The notes: a model not told the origin generated them from the letters alone. Positions 42,323-51,756 are shown, counted from the first letter of the stretch. The stretch is DNA of 64,000 nucleotides from Kordia sp. SMS9 (GCF_003352465.1 NZ_CP031153.1:5109501-5173500), one strand, 5' to 3'. Translations and numbers: made by a program.

Positions 42323-44776
42323 ATGAAACGTTTTCTCCTCCTCTTTTTTTGCCTTTTAGCAATGCATACTTCCGCCCAAGAAGTGAAAACACAAAAAGAA
42401 CTTTTGGGTATCCCGAATACAGATTTGGTCAACGATTTTAATTTGAAAGTTGGAAATGAAACTGTGATTCCTAAAACAATTAATGAAAAACAGTTTGATC
42501 AACGAACAAAGAGCGGTTCGCAAGAAATTAGTACCACTTTAGAACGGGCAAAAACGTGGAATTTTGACATTGAAAATAAACGGATTACAACGCATTCCAT
42601 TGTTTATCAAAACAAAACTACCACCGAAAATTACACCTATAACCAAAGAGGAAATCTAATAGAATACCATTATAAAAGTCCAAATTTCACCTATGAGCAT
42701 ATTTTTTCATACCTAGCAAACCAGGATTTTAGTTACAAAAAGAAATACGCTGAAGACGCCAATAGTTTGCAACAAGAGTTTAAAAAAACGAACTACGGAT
42801 ATATTTCAAATGGACTTACGTTTCAAAAATTTTATTTGAATAAAAACCTAGTTGATAAGATTGTTACGAATTATAATAGCAACGAACCTTCTGAAACATT
42901 TTACACCTATAATTCTAAAAATCAACTACTTAAAACAGATTCTCCTTTTGGAATTACAAATTACACATACAATTCAAATGGCGAAGTGGAAACTTTTGTG
43001 GAAACCTCAAAAAATTCGAATACTGTTACCAAAAGAAACTATATATATGTGTATGATGCCTATGGAAATTGGACGATTTCACTATCACTTTTAGATTTGA
43101 GTTACGCACAAGGAATCCAAAGTTTTCCAAATCCAAGATTGCGAAAAATCACGTATAGTAATGGCGAAGTTACTGGAACAACCAATATTGATGAAGTTGC
43201 CACTGAACTTATTATGTTGCGAAAAAAAATTCGTCAAGAAGCAAACACTTCACTTTCTGGCGCTGCTACTTGGAAAAAAGTGGATGCTGACAATTTCACA
43301 TTCTTCATTGGAAAACAAAGAGTTACTGCTGGAAAAAATGCACGCATGGGCGATCATTTGTTATTTTACAGTGCAAATACAAAAGAATTATTTCTCTTAG
43401 AAAATTTTGAATCGCAAACAATTAACACCGTAATTGAAGCCAAAAAAATGACCGTTGCTACCGAAAATGGTTTTTGGTATCGAATCCCGAAAGGTGGCGT
43501 ACATGTGTTTTTGAATGATGGAACGTATATTGACAAGACACAAATTTTTGAATATGCTCCCAATAATAAAGATGTGTTTTTTAAAGGTGAGAAACATTCT
43601 GAAAAAGTGGTTTTAACAAATTATAGAACTGCAACATCTTATACTGTATATCCTGTTACGTTGCTTCGGAATTATACAAATACTTCTTCTGGAAATATGA
43701 CAGACAACGCGCAACAGTTGGCAAATAGTTTGGATGAATATTCTGAATATTTTACAGGCGAATGTGTAAAAGGCGATTGCACAAACGGTTACGGAGAAAA
43801 AGAATTTAAAGACGGAAAAACTGCAAGTGGTTTTTTTAAAGATGGAAAAGTATATGGGCCGATACACACGGCAAGTAAGAATGATAAGAAAAGTTCATTT
43901 TCGGTTTTTAAAGGTTCATTCCTCGATCAAGAAGGATTTGCGTATGAATACAATGGTGATAATTTGATGATTTTTACAGATAAGTCTAAAAATATTGGTT
44001 TTTATAATGATTATAAAACGAAAAAAACCTATCAATTGAATTATAGAAACGGAAAAGTCATTTCTAAAAAAGAACTACAGTATAATAAGTCAACAACCTG
44101 TGTCGTTGGAAATTGCAGCAATGGAGTCGGGATTTACGAATACAGCAATTCTACGTATATGGGAACGTTTAAAAATGGTAAAAGAGATGGTTTTGGCTAT
44201 TTATTTTTTAAAGAAGGAGAAAGTAGTTATATCGGTGAATTTTACAATAATAATTATCACGGATTAGGAACGTATTCAAGATCTGAATTTGATTATTATA
44301 TGGGCTATTACCAAAACGGAAAACCACACGGACAAGGCGTTCAATATTATTCAAAAAATAATTACAAAGCTGGAAATTGGGTGAATGGTTCGTTACAAGC
44401 TAAAAGTACTTCAAATTCGGTTTCAAGTTCAACTTCAACTTCGAGTTCAACTTCAAAGACAAGCTTTTCAGAAGCACAAAAAAACAAAGTGTTGGCATGT
44501 AAAAATGATGCTAAATGTGTTTCAAGATATCTTACAAGTTTGTACGTTGAAGAACGAAAAAGTCTATCTGGAGAAGCATTAATCAGAAAAACAACCGATT
44601 ATTTTCATAGTGTATATATTATGAATCCGAAGTTGGCATACACTACATTGTTTAAAATGGACATCAGCTTGATTGATCTTAAAATGTTGCCACAAGCGGT
44701 ACAAGACGATTTAAGAGCTAGAGCGCAGAAGTTATCTGATGCGTATCAAAAACATAGAAAATCGCAAGGGAATTAA
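42323..44776 (+). CDS. Secreted MORN-repeat protein (817 aa)
   Basis: Signal peptide MKRFLLLFFCLLAMHTSAQ. Residues about 90-280 contain YD-like strands (YTYNQRGNLIEYHY, YTYNSKNQLLKTD, YTYNSNGEVETF) reminiscent of RHS or YD repeats. Residues about 470-700 carry MORN units preceded by a conserved Cys pair: GECVKGDCTNGYGEKEF and CVVGNCSNGVGIYEYSNSTYMGTFKNGKRDGFGY, then YIGEFYNNNYHGLGTY and YMGYYQNGKPHGQGV. A Ser/Thr-rich linker (SSSTSTSSSTSK) leads to a C-terminal alpha-helical domain. No T9SS tail. Likely an envelope-exposed structural protein. It is divergent from purM. Confidence 0.75.
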   Translation: MKRFLLLFFCLLAMHTSAQEVKTQKELLGIPNTDLVNDFNLKVGNETVIPKTINEKQFDQRTKSGSQEISTTLERAKTWNFDIENKRITTHSIVYQNKTTTENYTYNQRGNLIEYHYKSPNFTYEHIFSYLANQDFSYKKKYAEDANSLQQEFKKTNYGYISNGLTFQKFYLNKNLVDKIVTNYNSNEPSETFYTYNSKNQLLKTDSPFGITNYTYNSNGEVETFVETSKNSNTVTKRNYIYVYDAYGNWTISLSLLDLSYAQGIQSFPNPRLRKITYSNGEVTGTTNIDEVATELIMLRKKIRQEANTSLSGAATWKKVDADNFTFFIGKQRVTAGKNARMGDHLLFYSANTKELFLLENFESQTINTVIEAKKMTVATENGFWYRIPKGGVHVFLNDGTYIDKTQIFEYAPNNKDVFFKGEKHSEKVVLTNYRTATSYTVYPVTLLRNYTNTSSGNMTDNAQQLANSLDEYSEYFTGECVKGDCTNGYGEKEFKDGKTASGFFKDGKVYGPIHTASKNDKKSSFSVFKGSFLDQEGFAYEYNGDNLMIFTDKSKNIGFYNDYKTKKTYQLNYRNGKVISKKELQYNKSTTCVVGNCSNGVGIYEYSNSTYMGTFKNGKRDGFGYLFFKEGESSYIGEFYNNNYHGLGTYSRSEFDYYMGYYQNGKPHGQGVQYYSKNNYKAGNWVNGSLQAKSTSNSVSSSTSTSSSTSKTSFSEAQKNKVLACKNDAKCVSRYLTSLYVEERKSLSGEALIRKTTDYFHSVYIMNPKLAYTTLFKMDISLIDLKMLPQAVQDDLRARAQKLSDAYQKHRKSQGN

Positions 44777-44778
44777 TT

Positions 44779-45231
44779 CTATAAATGTTTCTCAAAACAC
44801 ACACTTTCGGGTGCATCAATGTAGGGTTCGTAATTTGGAATGCGTTGGTAGTTATTTTTTTCATAAAACCGAATCGCTTCTGGCAACATGGTTCCTGTTT
44901 CCAACACACAACGTATATTTCCAAGTTCACGTGCCCAAGTTTCAAGTTCGGATAAAATAGTTATGCCTAAACTTTTTCCTTGAAGTTTTTGACTGATGTA
45001 CATACGTTTAACCTCCACAGTATTTTCATCAAATTGCTTAATTGCACCACAACCAATAGGCGCGTCATCCAAATACAATACGATGATATGATGTAACTCT
45101 TCCAAACCATTAAACTGACTGTAAAATTCATCACTTTCACCATTTTGGATGCTTAGAAACGCATCAAGCTCTTTGACCAAGTTGATGAAGTCTTGATTTT
45201 TGGAATTGGTTCTTTTGGTTGTCAGGTTCAC
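44779..45231 (-). CDS. GNAT family N-acetyltransferase
   Basis: About 150 residues. The core has IVLYLDDAPIGCGAIKQFDENTVEVKRMYISQKLQGKSLGITILSELETWA-type GNAT structure; the acetyl-CoA loop is Q-G-K-S-L-G (about residue 90), followed by CVLETG and FYEKNNYQRIPNY. No in-frame ATG precedes the domain. I chose GTG at 45231, giving VNLTTKRTNSKNQDFINLVKELD, which fits homologous starts; a TTG at 45285 is the other possibility. Its 3' end is 2 bases from the stop of the MORN gene (convergent). Substrate unknown. Confidence 0.75.
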   Translation of the reverse strand: MNLTTKRTNSKNQDFINLVKELDAFLSIQNGESDEFYSQFNGLEELHHIIVLYLDDAPIGCGAIKQFDENTVEVKRMYISQKLQGKSLGITILSELETWARELGNIRCVLETGTMLPEAIRFYEKNNYQRIPNYEPYIDAPESVCFEKHL

Positions 45232-45544
45232 TTTTTGTCTTTTTGTTGATTTGTTGATTTCAATATTCGTCAGTTCGAGTAGCAAATCTGTGATTTGGTG
45301 TATCGAGAACAGCTTTGATACGTGAATAGTTTATTTTGAAATAATTCTAATTCAAAGTACTTCTCGATACAATTTTTCTTCATTTTATTCCGAAAAACCA
45401 CTCGAAGAGACGTCTGATAAATTCAACTTGAAACTGAAATCGAATTTAAAACTGTAAACGTTATTTTAGATCCAAAAGTTCCTTTGAGCGAAGTAATTCA
45501 AGATTTCAAATTCAGCATTTCAAAAGCAAAGCGATCCAAAAAAC

Positions 45545-47728
45545 CTATCTCGTAAACAACAACTCTCTATATTTTACCAAGGGCCATAAGTTATCATCGA
45601 CTAACAACTCCAACTTATCACAGTGATAGCGAATTTCTTCAAAATACGGTTTTACTTTATTGCAATACGCTTCTGCTGCTTTTTGTCCGCTGAGTTTGTT
45701 GGCTTTTTTGCGTTCCTCAATCATTTCATTGACTTTCGAATTGATCCCTGCAATGTGTCTCGAAATTTTTTCGATCAAGTCGATTTGTTCTGCGGCAAGC
45801 TTTTTAAAATCTTTTCCAAAAATTTCTTTCAGTCCGCTCACGTTTTCAATCAAGGTATTTTGATAGCCAACTCCTGTCGGGATCACATGATTTCGCGCAA
45901 TATCTCCTAACACACGGCCTTCTATTTGAATACGCAAAATATATTCTTCCAATTCAATTTCATGACGCGCCTCTACTTCTACCTGACTCATTACGTTCAT
46001 TTCTTCATATAAAGAAAATGCTTTCTTAGAAATCTGAGCTTTCAGCGCTTCTGGCGTCGTTTTATTGTTGCTTAAACCGCGTTTTTTTGCTTCCTTTTCC
46101 CAGGCTTCTCCATATCCGTTTCCTTCAAAACGGATCTTTTTAGAGTCTTTTATATATTCGCGTAAAATATTGAAAATAGCTTCGTCTTTCTTTAAATCTT
46201 TTTCTGCAACCAAGGCATCAACTTCTACTTTAAAGTCTTTTAATTGCTTTGCAATGATGGTATTTAAAACCGTCATCGGACCCGCACAGTTTGCCCATGA
46301 ACCCACAGCGCGCAACTCAAATTTGTTTCCCGTAAAGGCAAATGGCGATGTTCGGTTTCTGTCTGTGTTGTCTAATAAAATCTCTGGAATTTTACCAACG
46401 ATATTTAGTTTTAAGTCTGTCTTTTCTTGTGGCGATAGTTTTCCTTTGGTAACATTTTCCAATTCATCCAATACTGCCGAAAGTTGCGAACCTATGAATA
46501 CCGAAATAATGGCTGGTGGCGCTTCATTAGCTCCCAATCGGTGATCGTTACTTGCACTTGCAATGGCAGCTCTGATTAATTCTTCATTGTCATGAACCGC
46601 TTTGATTGTGTTGACAAAAAACGTTAGGAATTGTAAGTTTTTCATCGGCGTTTTCCCCGGACTCAATAAGTTGACACCTGTATTTGTAGCCAATGACCAG
46701 TTGTTATGCTTCCCCGAACCATTAATGCCTGCAAAGGGTTTTTCGTGAAATAGTACTTTGAACTTGTGACGCTGTGCTACTTTTTCCATCACATCCATGA
46801 GTAAGGAATTGTGATCAACGGCTAAATTGGCTTCTTCAAAAATCGGTGCCAATTCAAATTGATTTGGTGCAACTTCATTATGACGTGTTTTTACGGGAAT
46901 TCCCAACAACATACATTCGTTTTCCAAATCGCGCATAAAGTTCATGACTCGGCTCGGAATGGAACCAAAATAATGATCGTCTAGTTGTTGTCCCTTTGCG
47001 GGAGAATGTCCTAATAAGGTTCTTCCCGTAAGGGTAATATCGGGTCTTGCCGAAGCCAATGCGGCATCAATTAGGAAGTATTCTTGTTCCCAACCGAGAG
47101 AAGCATTTACTTTGGATACATTTTTATCAAAATATTTACATACAGCAGTTGCCGCCGTATCTACTGCTTGCAATGCTCTTAATAATGGTGCTTTATTGTC
47201 TAGTGCTTCCCCTGTATATGCTACAAAAATCGTAGGAATACACAAAGTTGTTCCATATATGAATGCGGGCGATGTTGGATCCCACGCAGTATAACCTCTG
47301 GCTTCAAAGGTATTGCGAATTCCACCATTTGGAAAACTGGAAGCATCGGGTTCTTGTTGTACCAATTGTCCGCCACCAAATTTTTCCATGGCACGTCCGC
47401 TTCCAATAGTTTCAAAAAAAGCATCGTGTTTTTCTGCTGTGGCACCTGTTAATGGTTGAAACCAATGTGTATAATGTGTTGCTCCCTTACTAATTGCCCA
47501 TTCTTTCATTCCTGTAGAAATTTGATCGGCTACTTTCCTATCGATTTTGGTTCCAAACTCAATGGCATTCATGACACTTTTATAGGCGTCTTTAGTCAAA
47601 TGCTGCAACATGGCATGTTCATTAAATACATTTTCGCCAAAGATTTCTGAGCGCCGTCCTTTTTCTTCTATTTCAACAGGTGTTCTGTGTAATGTTTCTT
47701 GAAGTGCATTAAATCTGAGTGTAGACAT
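45545..47728 (-). CDS. glnN: Glutamine synthetase type III
   Basis: A 727-residue GSIII, which makes glutamine from glutamate, ammonia and ATP. Marks of the class are the length, LGWEQEYFLIDAAL (Glu-x-Glu metal site), HNEVAPNQFELAPIFEEAN (class signature, near residue 285), GKHNNWSLATNTGVNLL (ATP binding) and NRTSPFAFTGNKFELRAVGS. The long C-terminal helical region (about 560-727) is typical of the dodecameric class III. It is divergent from the class II-like gene at 47924 with about 195 bases between, so the two may share regulation. Confidence 0.93.
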   Translation of the reverse strand: MSTLRFNALQETLHRTPVEIEEKGRRSEIFGENVFNEHAMLQHLTKDAYKSVMNAIEFGTKIDRKVADQISTGMKEWAISKGATHYTHWFQPLTGATAEKHDAFFETIGSGRAMEKFGGGQLVQQEPDASSFPNGGIRNTFEARGYTAWDPTSPAFIYGTTLCIPTIFVAYTGEALDNKAPLLRALQAVDTAATAVCKYFDKNVSKVNASLGWEQEYFLIDAALASARPDITLTGRTLLGHSPAKGQQLDDHYFGSIPSRVMNFMRDLENECMLLGIPVKTRHNEVAPNQFELAPIFEEANLAVDHNSLLMDVMEKVAQRHKFKVLFHEKPFAGINGSGKHNNWSLATNTGVNLLSPGKTPMKNLQFLTFFVNTIKAVHDNEELIRAAIASASNDHRLGANEAPPAIISVFIGSQLSAVLDELENVTKGKLSPQEKTDLKLNIVGKIPEILLDNTDRNRTSPFAFTGNKFELRAVGSWANCAGPMTVLNTIIAKQLKDFKVEVDALVAEKDLKKDEAIFNILREYIKDSKKIRFEGNGYGEAWEKEAKKRGLSNNKTTPEALKAQISKKAFSLYEEMNVMSQVEVEARHEIELEEYILRIQIEGRVLGDIARNHVIPTGVGYQNTLIENVSGLKEIFGKDFKKLAAEQIDLIEKISRHIAGINSKVNEMIEERKKANKLSGQKAAEAYCNKVKPYFEEIRYHCDKLELLVDDNLWPLVKYRELLFTR

Positions 47729-47748
47729 GGTGTATTGTTATTTTTTTA

Positions 47749-47756
47749 CAAATATA
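47749..47756 (-). promoter_or_regulatory. -7 box of the GSIII gene
   Basis: TATATTTG on the minus strand, 20 bases before the ATG at 47728. Confidence 0.55.
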
Positions 47757-47882
47757 TCAATTTTAGTGTATTTTTTTACCTCAAAATAACCATACCCCTA
47801 AAAAATAGGGGTTGTTAATAAACATTTGATAATTTACACAAACTTAACCTTGCTTTTTAAGAGGTAGTAATTAAAAATAATT

Positions 47883-47890
47883 TATATTTG
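47883..47890 (+). promoter_or_regulatory. -7 box of the GSII-like gene
   Basis: TATATTTG on the plus strand, 33 bases before the ATG at 47924. The same octamer drives the divergent GSIII gene. Confidence 0.55.
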
Positions 47891-47923
47891 CTTCCGAATT
47901 TATTAATGTGAATTTCATTTATT

Positions 47924-48943
47924 ATGAGCAAATCTAAATTAGAGTACATCTGGTTGGATGGATATTTTCCAACACAAAACATGAGAAGTAAGACTAAAGT
48001 CGAAGAAGATTTTAGTGGAAAATTAGAAGATTGTCCAATTTGGTCTTTTGACGGATCCTCTACAAGACAAGCCGAAGGTGGATCTTCAGATTGTTTATTG
48101 AAGCCTGTGGCTATTTATCCTGATCCTGCACGAAGAGATGGATATTTGGTTATGACAGAAGTTTTAAATGCTGATGGTACACCACACGTATCAAACGGTA
48201 GAGCTACGATTGAAGACGAAGATAACGATTTCTGGTTTGGATTTGAGCAAGAGTATTTCATCATGGATACCAAAACGCAATTACCGTTAGGATTCCCAAT
48301 CGGTGGATACCCTGCGCCACAAGGAATGTATTACTGTTCTGTTGGTGGAAAAAATACACATGGTAGAGATTTAGTAGAAGAGCATGCTGATTTATGTATT
48401 GATGCGGGATTGAATTTTGAAGGAATCAACCAAGAGGTTGCTTCTGGACAGTGGGAATTTCAATTGTTCGCTAAAGGAGCAAAGAAAGCTGGAGACGAAA
48501 TTTGGGTAGCACGTTATTTATTAGACCGTTTAACCGAAAAGTACGGATACTATATTGATTATCACCCAAAACCGTTAGGGAAAGATATGGACTGGAATGG
48601 TTCTGGTATGCACGCAAACTTCTCTAATACTATATTAAGAACTTGTGGAAGTCAAGAAACATACGAAAAAATCTGTGAAGCATTTAGACCTGTTGTAAAA
48701 GAACATATTGCGGTTTATGGCGAGTTTAACGATCAACGTTTAACAGGAGATCATGAAACGGCTTCTATTAATGACTTTAGCTACGGAATTTCTGACCGTG
48801 GTGCTTCTATCCGTATTCCTATTATTACGGTAGAAAAAGGATGGAAAGGTTGGTTAGAAGATAGAAGACCAGCTTCTAATGGTGATCCTTATAAGATTGC
48901 AGGAAGAATTATTAAAACTGTAAAATCTGCTAACATCAGTTAA
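47924..48943 (+). CDS. Glutamine synthetase, class II-like (beta-grasp + catalytic)
   Basis: A 339-residue protein of the eukaryote-type GSII size. Beta-grasp segment: LEYIWLDGYFPTQNMRSKTK (1-25) and CPIWSFDGSSTRQAEG. Catalytic part: WFGFEQEYFIMDTKTQLPLG (EQE metal site, about 105), ATP-site residues in DYHPKPLGKDMDWNGSGMHANFS (about 220), and DRGASIRIPIITVEKGWKGWLEDRRPASNGDPY near the end. It therefore duplicates the reaction of the GSIII enzyme encoded divergently. A strong hairpin terminator follows at 48965. A separate dedicated substrate cannot be excluded. Confidence 0.92.
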   Translation: MSKSKLEYIWLDGYFPTQNMRSKTKVEEDFSGKLEDCPIWSFDGSSTRQAEGGSSDCLLKPVAIYPDPARRDGYLVMTEVLNADGTPHVSNGRATIEDEDNDFWFGFEQEYFIMDTKTQLPLGFPIGGYPAPQGMYYCSVGGKNTHGRDLVEEHADLCIDAGLNFEGINQEVASGQWEFQLFAKGAKKAGDEIWVARYLLDRLTEKYGYYIDYHPKPLGKDMDWNGSGMHANFSNTILRTCGSQETYEKICEAFRPVVKEHIAVYGEFNDQRLTGDHETASINDFSYGISDRGASIRIPIITVEKGWKGWLEDRRPASNGDPYKIAGRIIKTVKSANIS

Positions 48944-48964
48944 TTAAGATTTTTAAACTATATG

Positions 48965-48999
48965 AAAAAGAGCTTGCGAAAACCGTAAGCTCTTTTTTT
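48965..48999 (+). terminator. Terminator of the GSII-like gene
   Basis: AAAAAGAGCTTGCG (48965-48978) folds with CGTAAGCTCTTTTT (48984-48997), one G-U pair, loop AAAAC; the T-run spans 48993-49000. Confidence 0.8.
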
Positions 49000-49020
49000 T
49001 TAATCAATTTCTAAGTACTG

Positions 49021-49122
49021 TTAAAATATGTCCATATCAACTATGACAATATCAGTATCGGAAGCGCCTCCACAAATTGAAATTGAATTGTTGATTTGAT
49101 ACTTTTCAAATTTTTCTAACAT
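49021..49122 (-). CDS. Candidate 33-aa double-glycine peptide
   Basis: ATG 49122 to TAA 49021 on the minus strand. Leader-like half LEKFEKYQINNSISIC then GGAS; the 14-residue tail after GG is Asp/Ile/Val-rich (DTDIVIVDMDIF). Short Bacteroidetes peptide precursors often start with L-x-x-F-E-x-x-x-I/L and end in GG. No promoter box or modifying enzyme was found. It could equally be a chance frame. Confidence 0.3.
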   Translation of the reverse strand: MLEKFEKYQINNSISICGGASDTDIVIVDMDIF

Positions 49123-49161
49123 AATACCAATTCTACTATAATACCAATATCCTGTATATTT

Positions 49162-50109
49162 TTAAAACACTAAATAGATGAAGAACACATAGGTTACAAA
49201 CAAAATAATACCTTCATACCGATCGATTCCAAATTTTCTTGGAATATATGCAAACGGATAGAGGATAAACGCAAAACCAAGCATCCAAAAGATGTCACGT
49301 GTTAGTATTTGTGGTTCTATGACTGGAATTTCTGTAATGACAGACGTAATTCCTAATACAGAGGCAATGTTGAAAATGTTGGAACCAATTAAGTTTCCTA
49401 ATGAAATTGCTTTTTCTTTTTTAAGTGCCGCAATCACAGAAGCTGCCAATTCGGGCACACTTGTTCCAATAGCAATCATAGTGATGGAAATGACACCTTC
49501 ACTCACGCCTAAATTTTGTGCAATGGCTTTGGCGCCATCTACTAAAAACTCAGATCCAAAATATAAAGCTGCACCACCAATCCCTAACCAAAGAAAGATT
49601 TTTGCATACGAAATGGTCGCTGCTGTTTCGTCCACATCTTCAATATCAATTTGGTCTTTGCCTTTTTGCGCCGAGCGAATTAAAATAACTAGAAATGCTA
49701 TTAATCCGATAATTAAAATGATTCCTTCCCAGCGAGCTAATAAGTTTCCTGTCCACAGAAAATAGTAAATTACTAAAGAGAAAACCATCAACACTGGCCA
49801 TGTTAACTTGTAAAATGTATTGTTGACAGCAATGGGACCGATGATGGCGGTAATTCCCAGAACCAATCCGATATTTGCAATGTTAGAACCAATGACATTA
49901 TTGATGGCTATGGCTGGCGAATCGCTGATAGCAGCATTGATACTGACCAATAATTCAGGTGCTGAAGTCGCAAAGGAAACCACCGTCAGCCCAATCACCA
50001 TTTTGGAAATATTCAATTTGAAAGAAAGTCCTACCGAAGCTCTTACTAGAAATTCTCCTCCTAAAACTAACAGTACGAGTCCTCCAATGAGATACAATAT
50101 ATTTTCCAT
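49162..50109 (-). CDS. Calcium/sodium antiporter-family membrane protein
   Basis: A 315-residue CaCA-family exchanger (YrbG type) of the inner membrane. Ten hydrophobic segments are visible. The two inverted alpha repeats are clear: VIGLTVVSFATSAPELLVSINAA ... NNVIGSNIANIGLVLG (about 38-88) and ITMIAIGTSVPELAASVIAAL ... LGNLIGSNIFNIASVLG (about 210-255), each with the ion-binding SAPE/SVPE Glu. The acidic cytoplasmic loop between (QIDIEDVDET) is expected. It extrudes Ca2+ (or another divalent cation) in exchange for Na+ or H+. The gene stands alone, in the same orientation as the esterase gene. Confidence 0.88.
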   Translation of the reverse strand: MENILYLIGGLVLLVLGGEFLVRASVGLSFKLNISKMVIGLTVVSFATSAPELLVSINAAISDSPAIAINNVIGSNIANIGLVLGITAIIGPIAVNNTFYKLTWPVLMVFSLVIYYFLWTGNLLARWEGIILIIGLIAFLVILIRSAQKGKDQIDIEDVDETAATISYAKIFLWLGIGGAALYFGSEFLVDGAKAIAQNLGVSEGVISITMIAIGTSVPELAASVIAALKKEKAISLGNLIGSNIFNIASVLGITSVITEIPVIEPQILTRDIFWMLGFAFILYPFAYIPRKFGIDRYEGIILFVTYVFFIYLVF

Positions 50110-50192
50110 GAAAACTTTTTTTTGCGAAGATACTATTTCCTTTTACAAGTAAAACAGGAATTTTGGTGAGTTCACTATAAATATTCAGCGTT

Positions 50193-51425
50193 TTATTTTT
50201 CCTGCAATTCAGCTAACCGATCAGTTGCATACGGGTTTTTGTGTAACACATTTGACTTTTTAAAGTTTTCAATTGCTTTTTCTTTGTTGCCAAGTGTTGT
50301 ATAAAAATCTCCTAAGCAACTGTATACATAAAAATCTTTTGGATAATAGGATGCGTTGAGCTTAAAGAATGCTTCCGCTTTTTCAAATTGACGCAAGTCC
50401 ATCAATCTATTTGCAATGTCTTCAATGTAGTATTTTTTTGGTTTTATATTTCTCTGAAATTCCTTTGATAAGCGTTGGTAATAATTTTTTACTTTCGCCA
50501 ACACATCCTTTTTAGGGTTCATTAATTCTTGCTTCGTAATTTGTATTTGATAGAAATCAAAAATGTAACGCAACGCATCATATTCAGCAATGAATGGCAC
50601 AGAACCATGTGTATCGTTTTTATAATATTTCCCTTTGTAGGATAAATTGTTTAGAGCATCTTTTTTTAGCACAGCATTCAATTCTAAAATAGCTCTAATA
50701 TGGCGCGTTGCATACGCCGTGTCTTTTTTCACTTTTATAGTATCCATACCTTTGTGCATAGTATTTGCTATGGCTACGAACAATTTTTTATGCTTGTAGC
50801 GTTCGTCAAATTTCGTATTCCTTATTTTTTGTAGCAGTTTTTGATCATTCCACCACATGGAAGGATCAATGGCAACGTACGCATTGAACAATTCAGGTTT
50901 TTGCAGAAGTATATTCATTACTGCTAAACCTCCGAGTGAATGCCCAATAAACATCCGATAGGATTCTGTTTCGTAGGTTTTGTCTATATAAGGAATTAAT
51001 TCTTTTTCTATGAATGATATAAATGCTTCGCCTCCACCAGTATTTTCAACTTTATAACCGCTTAATTTAGATGATTTTTCAGTTAATCTTGCAGGTGATA
51101 AATCTCTTATCCGATTCGTATTTGGAATGCCAACGATGATCATTTTTGGACAGATTGTATTTCCATTTACAGCACTTAATTGGGTTACCATTCCTACAAC
51201 AGAATAAAAATGAGAATTTCCATCTAATAGATAAAGAACAGGGTATTTTTCTCTTTTTTTAACCGTATCTGAATTTCCATCTGGATGATGAATCCATAGT
51301 TCTCTAGTTTCATTTAGTATGTTGGAATGTATGCTGTCTTTTATACCAATAGTTATCGTATTCTCTTGTCCATTTACATAATGAATACAAAGGCATACCA
51401 AAAAGATGAACTGTATTTTTCTCAT
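50193..51425 (-). CDS. Secreted esterase (alpha/beta fold) with C-terminal TPR
   Basis: A 410-residue protein with signal peptide (to about NGQ, residue 20). It matches the Fes/IroE-like esterase group: YPVLYLLDGNSHFYSVVGMV, the nucleophile elbow GHSLGG (Ser near 163), PSMWWNDQKLL after the barrel and a catalytic His in NDTHGSVP (about 272). Residues about 340-405 form a TPR-like hairpin pair (LRQFEKAEAFFKLNASYYPKDFY, LGDFYTTLGNKEKAIENFKKS). Substrate could be a siderophore ester or another small ester. A TATTTTTG box (51487-51494) faces it. Confidence 0.8.
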   Translation of the reverse strand: MRKIQFIFLVCLCIHYVNGQENTITIGIKDSIHSNILNETRELWIHHPDGNSDTVKKREKYPVLYLLDGNSHFYSVVGMVTQLSAVNGNTICPKMIIVGIPNTNRIRDLSPARLTEKSSKLSGYKVENTGGGEAFISFIEKELIPYIDKTYETESYRMFIGHSLGGLAVMNILLQKPELFNAYVAIDPSMWWNDQKLLQKIRNTKFDERYKHKKLFVAIANTMHKGMDTIKVKKDTAYATRHIRAILELNAVLKKDALNNLSYKGKYYKNDTHGSVPFIAEYDALRYIFDFYQIQITKQELMNPKKDVLAKVKNYYQRLSKEFQRNIKPKKYYIEDIANRLMDLRQFEKAEAFFKLNASYYPKDFYVYSCLGDFYTTLGNKEKAIENFKKSNVLHKNPYATDRLAELQEK

Positions 51426-51486
51426 GATGGATTGATCTCATTTTTAAGGAATATTCAGTGTTTAAGCAGTTTTTAGTTGCTTCTGT

Positions 51487-51494
51487 CAAAAATA
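51487..51494 (-). promoter_or_regulatory. -7 box of the esterase gene
   Basis: CAAAAATA reads TATTTTTG on the minus strand, 62 bases before the ATG at 51425. Confidence 0.45.
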
Positions 51495-51651
51495 CAAACT
51501 CCTTTTTTCCTTTACAATGTAGGAATGTTTTATAAATTATCTACTAGATTTTTCATATTTCTAAGATCATGTATTACAAAATAAAATCATCCTATACTTG
51601 GCATTGTTCATTTTTAGAATATTTGTAAAAGAACCAACATTTTGTTAAATA

Positions 51652-51714
51652 AACTATAAATTTCGTTGTTTAACTATTTTTATAGTTGACTAACGAAATT
51701 TTTAGTTATATTTG
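51652..51714 (+). promoter_or_regulatory. Operator and promoter of the BlaI/BlaR1-type pair
   Basis: A nested palindrome. The outer arms AACTATAAATTTCGTT (51652-51667) and AACGAAATTTTTAGTT (51692-51707) are inverted repeats with one mismatch. The inner arms AACTAT (51672-51677) and ATAGTT (51682-51687) are perfect. The right arm abuts the -7 box TATATTTG (51707-51714), so bound repressor would block RNA polymerase. The layout suits a dimeric BlaI-type repressor binding at two or three sites. Confidence 0.7.
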
Positions 51715-51756
51715 AACTGTATTTAAAAATAAAGTCACATCAATTTGTATTCAACT

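Larger units (their letters stand above)
51426..51756. other. 331-base divergent intergenic region
   Basis: It separates the esterase gene from the BlaI-type gene. It carries the esterase promoter box and the BlaI-type operator/promoter; no gene. Confidence 0.6.

Noticed and set aside
42187..42432. Longer purM start at 42432
   Set aside because: It would overlap the divergent MORN gene and its promoter region; the extra 82 residues are Lys/Arg-rich noise. Known purM proteins begin at SQEVSKRYALRG.
45300..45410. TATCGAGAAC ... CTTCTCGATAC inverted segments
   Set aside because: Probably a decayed dispersed intergenic repeat; arms too imperfect to define.
45421..45555. A 45-codon plus-strand fragment (ends ...KAKRSKKPIS) in the gap between the GNAT and GSIII genes, and overlapping GSIII
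   Set aside because: No start codon and no recognisable family; may be a gene remnant or chance.
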